Assembly (NCBI GenBank): GCA_947565475.1
Contig: CANOGI010000081.1
Coordinates: 1 to 8,624 of the forward strand
Direction: 5' to 3'
Length of the DNA stretch: 8,624 nucleotides
From: an uncultured Eubacteriaceae bacterium
GTDB taxonomy: Bacteria; Bacillota; Clostridia; Lachnospirales; CAG-274
Every line of letters starts with the position of its first letter. Position 1 is the first letter of the stretch. A program made the position numbers and the translations under genes. A model generated the notes under the pieces. It saw only the letters and a program-made list of their open reading frames with translations, was not told the DNA's origin and searched no databases. Below are positions 5,972 to 8,624 of this stretch, piece after piece.

Positions 5972-7099
5972 TCATCCTCCAGAAACGCTTATTACCATTA
6001 TAGACGCGAAAATAAACACCACAACAGCCATAAAAACAATACCTAAAATAACCCCCGTATATTTACTCATTTGGTCAATACAATTTACAATTCTTTTATC
6101 GCATACGGGTTGTATAATTGAGGCGGTAAATTTGTAAATAAAAATCATAGCTATAATTTTTATTATAGGAATCGCGCATAGAACAATAATACCCAAAATA
6201 AAAGCTATACCGACCCCTGTTTTTATAACTCCAGAAAAAACTTTAAAAGACTCAATAGTCCCCGAGAACACATCCCCTACCACAGGCACCATGTTCATAG
6301 CGAATTTAGCTGTCTTGTTGAATATAGCGTTTCCGCTTTCACCTCCCATTCTTTGAAGGGATAAAATACCCATAAATATAATAGCGCATCCTTTAACTCC
6401 CCAGCTTACACAATTTTTAATAAGTTCCGTGAATTTGGATAAAATTTCTTTTTCAGAAAGACAATTTAAAATTTGCATAACAGAAGCCGTAATAATTAGA
6501 GGCGCGGCAAAATTCTCTATAAAAAACACAATAAACTCAGCCGCCGAGAAAATAATAGATGAAAACAAATAAGCGCTCGCCGACCCGCCTGACATAACAA
6601 GAAGGCCAATTATAAGCGGAACAGCGGCTTTCATAAGTTCAGCGATTGTAAAAACTGTATCTTTCATAACAGATATACATATGGCAAATGAGGAAAACAA
6701 AGCTATAACCATTACAATATAAGTAATATAAAAAGCAAGTTCCCCTGTTTCTTTATTTTTAAGAGAGCCGGAAAAATTTTTTATTACGGCGCTCAAAACA
6801 CAAATAATAATTATATTTCTTATAAGGCTTATATTTTCCAAAACCTCATTAAAAACATTTTCAATAAAATATTTAAAAACAGCCATAGGAGAAAGCTCAA
6901 CTTTTCCTGAAATAAAATCCTCCGCCGTTTTCAAAATATCAAAACTCTTTCCATATTGACTTTTTTGAAAAATATCATTAATATCTCTAAAATTCTCTTG
7001 GTCAAAATATTGACTCACAGAAATCTCGTCTTCAGCCGATACCTCATATACGCCTGTAAAAATAAAAAAAATAAAAACGTAGATAAAAATTTTTCTCAT
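5972..7099 (-). CDS. spoIIIAE: Stage III sporulation protein AE (SpoIIIAE)
   Basis: A 375-aa polytopic membrane protein, the large integral-membrane subunit of the SpoIIIA complex. An N-terminal signal sequence (about 1-22, ending VSAED) is followed by a soluble stretch to about residue 88. Multiple membrane segments follow, roughly 95-108, 122-144, 158-172, 183-210, 235-248, 296-325 and 347-371. Family-typical motifs include LMKAAVPLIIGLLVMSGG (155-172), MNMVPVVGDVFSGTIES (269-284) and PVCDKRIVNCI (331-341). The length fits the family (about 399 aa in Bacillus subtilis). The ATG at 7097-7099 has GGAG with 9-nt spacing. It is separated from spoIIIAD by an unusual 420-bp non-coding insert, but is otherwise in normal operon order. 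Confidence 0.94.
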   Translation of the reverse strand: MRKIFIYVFIFFIFTGVYEVSAEDEISVSQYFDQENFRDINDIFQKSQYGKSFDILKTAEDFISGKVELSPMAVFKYFIENVFNEVLENISLIRNIIIICVLSAVIKNFSGSLKNKETGELAFYITYIVMVIALFSSFAICISVMKDTVFTIAELMKAAVPLIIGLLVMSGGSASAYLFSSIIFSAAEFIVFFIENFAAPLIITASVMQILNCLSEKEILSKFTELIKNCVSWGVKGCAIIFMGILSLQRMGGESGNAIFNKTAKFAMNMVPVVGDVFSGTIESFKVFSGVIKTGVGIAFILGIIVLCAIPIIKIIAMIFIYKFTASIIQPVCDKRIVNCIDQMSKYTGVILGIVFMAVVVFIFASIMVISVSGG

Positions 7100-7237
7100 T
7101 TGTAATCACTCCATAATAAAATTACCCAAATAATCAATTACAGTCAAACAATTTGGATTGTGAGAGACCTAAAACAGTATGTGTCACACCCACTTTTTTA
7201 ACTGACTAAGAGAATATAAACTTTTACTAAATACAAA

Positions 7238-7253
7238 AGCGAAGTTATTCGCT
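7238..7253 (-). terminator. Weak terminator-like hairpin upstream of spoIIIAE
   Basis: AGCGAA (7238-7243) and TTCGCT (7248-7253) form a 6-bp stem with a 4-nt loop. On the minus strand the stem is followed by TTTTGTATTTAG. It is short but has the layout of an intrinsic terminator and lies inside the operon, so it could reduce read-through to spoIIIAE. Confidence 0.3.
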
Positions 7254-7288
7254 AAAATTATCATTAAACACCAAAAGCATCAATATAA

Positions 7289-7443
7289 TCAAACCACTTG
7301 AAAAATAAACAAATTTGGCGGCTAAAAATTATTTTTACCACATTAGTGTCAGCCGTCATAGACTTTAGTCTTTGCCATCCTTCCCTTGCCTTACAAAAAT
7401 AATTTTTATCTCGCCTCCTTTTGCTTATTTTCAAATAGTTTGA
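7289..7443. repeat. Long inverted repeat (arms about 48 nt, loop 58 nt)
   Basis: Arms 7289-7336 and 7395-7443 pair imperfectly. The innermost 14 bp (TAAAAATTATTTTT at 7323-7336) are perfect, a GGCG/CGCC block lies in the middle, and the outer part pairs as TCAAAC.A.TTG. In the minus-strand transcript several differences between the arms are G-U wobbles. The loop contains a small palindrome AGACTTTAGTCT (7360-7371). Expected role: structured RNA or folded DNA of the surrounding element. Confidence 0.65.
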
Positions 7444-7519
7444 CTATAAATACTGAAATAAGACATTTTTTATAAATCTTTTAAAAGTACTGTATATAGT
7501 TTTGAGATAAATCTATTGT

Positions 7520-7906
7520 TTATGGCATAAGATTTAAAATCATCTCAATAAGTCCCATTAACACAGGAGCGGAAATAACAATAATAATAACTTTCCCCGC
7601 GAACTCTATTTTTGAGGCTATAGCTCCTTCACCAGCGTCAGAACATACCTGAGAGGCAAATTGAGATATATATGAAATACCAATAATTTTAAGAATTACA
7701 TCTATGTATTTAATATCCACCTCACTTTTTGAGACTATTTTATAAAGCATCTGAATAACCGCCTCAATTTTAGGCAAAACACCCATAAAAATTATAATTC
7801 CGACAACAATCCCAATAATAACCGACATACCGGAATTTTCTTTCTTTAGAATAAGCGATAGAATCATACCAATAATTCCAATTACCGCTATTTGGATAAT
7901 ATCCAT
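7520..7906 (-). CDS. spoIIIAD: Stage III sporulation protein AD (SpoIIIAD)
   Basis: A 128-aa small integral membrane protein of the SpoIIIA complex; its exact activity in the complex is unknown. Hydrophobic segments are visible at about residues 3-20, 27-44, 68-85 and 104-126. The family's most conserved stretch, GISYISQFASQVCSDAGEG followed by AIASKIEFAGK, is at about 76-105. The length matches the usual 130 or so residues. The ATG at 7904-7906 is preceded by GGGTGAT, a partial match to the extended ribosome binding site. This is weaker than those of its neighbours, so it may rely on coupling with spoIIIAC, 25 bp upstream. The stop is followed by the unusual 420-bp insert. Confidence 0.94.
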   Translation of the reverse strand: MDIIQIAVIGIIGMILSLILKKENSGMSVIIGIVVGIIIFMGVLPKIEAVIQMLYKIVSKSEVDIKYIDVILKIIGISYISQFASQVCSDAGEGAIASKIEFAGKVIIIVISAPVLMGLIEMILNLMP

Positions 7907-7931
7907 AAAATCACCCGCCCTGAATGGTAAA

Positions 7932-8129
7932 TCAACTAAGCTGAAACAAAGTCTGCACTGTCTCGAAAAGAGTGCTTATATATTGAATTATCCAAAATAA
8001 AACAACCACAAGACCGGCGAGCGTCGTCATCATGGCAAGCTCTTCTCGTCCCGCTCTAATAAGTACCTGATTTAACACGGCAACTAAAATCCCCACCGCC
8101 GCGATTTGAAAAACAACCGTAATATCCAT
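7932..8129 (-). CDS. spoIIIAC: Stage III sporulation protein AC (SpoIIIAC)
   Basis: A 65-aa membrane protein with two transmembrane segments (about 4-23 and 36-55) joined by a short polar turn, RAGREELAMM. This is the typical size and layout for the family (68 aa in Bacillus subtilis). It is a mother-cell membrane component of the SpoIIIA complex, distantly related in sequence to SpoIIIAD. The ATG at 8127-8129 has AGGAGG with 8-nt spacing, and this site overlaps the TAG stop of spoIIIAB, so the two are probably translationally coupled. Confidence 0.94.
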   Translation of the reverse strand: MDITVVFQIAAVGILVAVLNQVLIRAGREELAMMTTLAGLVVVLFWIIQYISTLFETVQTLFQLS

Positions 8130-8141
8130 AATAAGCGCCTC

Positions 8142-8624
8142 CTAAAAAAGAATAATCATAACCGCGGCTCCGCCAAAAACCCCAAGGCTTCTGCACATTT
8201 TTTTATTGCTTTTTGATTTCTCCATTAACTCCGGAATTTTATTCTCAATATAAGAAATAGCCATTTTTATATTATTGTGTTGCTGTTGTTTGTCAAGAAA
8301 TCCCAAAGATTGTCCAAAAGAAATAAAAGCCTCTATATCCTCGCTTGTGAAATATGTGGAAACAGCCTCTTTCTTTAAGACATTCTTCCATACCTCAAAA
8401 GCTGAATTTCCGTCAGAGCCAAGTTCTTTTGAGAATTTTGAAAAAATTTCTCTTACTGGAACTCCCGCTTTAGAGGAAATATTGCTCATAGCTTCGGCAA
8501 GCGGTGATAAATTATACTCAATTTCCGAAATAAGCATAGTAAGAGCTTTTTTCATTTCAATTAGGTCGTTAATTCTATATTCCGCCTTAAAAGAATAATA
8601 AACCCCAAGCACACAGCTTGAAAT
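8142..8624 (-). CDS. spoIIIAB: Stage III sporulation protein AB (SpoIIIAB), N-terminus cut by window edge
   Basis: The frame stays open to the right edge, giving 160 residues; about 10-15 N-terminal residues are missing compared with the family (171 aa in Bacillus subtilis). The visible start ISSCVLGVYYSFKAEYRI is the end of an N-terminal hydrophobic helix. A helical soluble domain follows with the family-typical SEIEYNLSPLAEAM, FGQSLGFLDKQQQHNNIKMA and KSNKKMCRSLGVFGGAAVMIILF, the last being the C-terminal membrane helix. The internal GTG at 8610-8612 is not a credible start because the conserved helix continues upstream of it. Topology with a membrane anchor at each end resembles GspF-like proteins, as noted for this family. 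The TAG stop forms part of the spoIIIAC ribosome binding site. Confidence 0.92.
   Translation of the reverse strand: MSSCVLGVYYSFKAEYRINDLIEMKKALTMLISEIEYNLSPLAEAMSNISSKAGVPVREIFSKFSKELGSDGNSAFEVWKNVLKKEAVSTYFTSEDIEAFISFGQSLGFLDKQQQHNNIKMAISYIENKIPELMEKSKSNKKMCRSLGVFGGAAVMIILF

Larger units (their letters stand above)
7138..7449. mobile_element. MITE-like element with TA-flanked terminal inverted repeats, no transposase
   Basis: The left end TTACAGTCAAACAATTTG (7138-7155) and the reverse complement of the right end, TTATAGTCAAACTATTTG (7432-7449), match at 16 of 18 positions. Both ends contain TA at the outer edge (7139-7140 and 7447-7448), as expected for elements duplicating a TA target. 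The 312-bp interior encodes nothing recognisable. A third, degenerate copy (AATCAAACCACTTG, 7287-7300) lies inside. The family is not identified. It could instead be a set of repeats generated by local rearrangement. Confidence 0.45.
7100..7519. other. 420-bp non-coding insert between spoIIIAD and spoIIIAE
   Basis: No open frame of coding quality is seen on either strand. Most of it (7138-7449) is bounded by an 18-bp terminal inverted repeat and contains a second, longer inverted repeat (7289-7443) and a small terminator-like hairpin (7238-7253). These genes are adjacent in spoIIIA operons generally, so the stretch looks like an insertion. Confidence 0.75.

Noticed and set aside
7119..7147. 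Promoter for spoIIIAE created by the element end (TTGACT at 7142-7147)
   Set aside because: The -35 match is good, but at 16-18 nt spacing the -10 region reads only TAATTT or similar, a poor match.
7142..7443. CRISPR array suggested by three related 14-bp repeats
   Set aside because: One copy is inverted, spacing is irregular (about 130-145 bp), and the copies differ. They fit element ends better.
8275..8598. 107-codon plus-strand open frame
   Set aside because: It is antisense to spoIIIAB and has no recognisable features.
8142..8612. spoIIIAB starting at the GTG at 8610-8612
   Set aside because: The frame continues open to the window edge and the conserved N-terminal membrane helix extends through this codon, so the real start is outside the window.

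Overview
The window looks like chromosomal DNA from a low-GC, endospore-forming anaerobic Firmicute (class Clostridia, family not resolved). Three things point that way: AT-rich intergenic DNA, strong AGGAGG ribosome binding sites with frequent TTG/GTG starts, and most of a spoIIIA operon, which occurs only in endospore formers. All recognisable genes lie on the minus strand, so transcription runs from high to low coordinates.

Region 1 (8624 to about 3800) is the spoIIIA operon in the order AB, AC, AD, AE, AF, AG, AH. The 5' end of spoIIIAB and all of spoIIIAA lie beyond the right edge. In sporulating bacteria these proteins form the mother-cell part of the SpoIIIA-SpoIIQ channel: AE, AC, AD and AB are inner components, while AF, AG and AH are ring-building proteins. 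They link the mother cell to the forespore during engulfment and are needed for late forespore (sigma G) activity. The operon ends in a clear 15-bp hairpin terminator. It is unusual in carrying two non-coding stretches: 420 bp between AD and AE, and 239 bp between AF and AG. The first holds a roughly 312-bp MITE-like element with TA-flanked terminal inverted repeats and a long nested hairpin. The second holds a GC-richer block and a possible 28-codon ORF that ends exactly at the spoIIIAG start region.

Region 2 (3600 to 835) holds two enzymes of S-adenosylmethionine by-product recycling. mtaD (5'-methylthioadenosine/S-adenosylhomocysteine deaminase) has its own extended -10 promoter and a likely terminator. 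ahcY (adenosylhomocysteinase) has a convincing -35/-10 promoter and a TTG start. AhcY splits S-adenosylhomocysteine into adenosine and homocysteine; MtaD deaminates adenosine-type nucleosides including S-adenosylhomocysteine and methylthioadenosine. Together they remove the inhibitory products of methyltransferases.

Region 3 (834 to 1) is a 571-bp gene-free stretch with two AT-rich perfect inverted repeats and two candidate sigma-A promoters, followed by the first 87 codons of purM (purine biosynthesis), cut by the left window edge.

No phage genes, transposase genes, rRNA, tRNA or CRISPR array were seen. The gene content is ordinary. The unusual material is in the non-coding inserts inside the sporulation operon and in the poly-T tract at the start of spoIIIAG.
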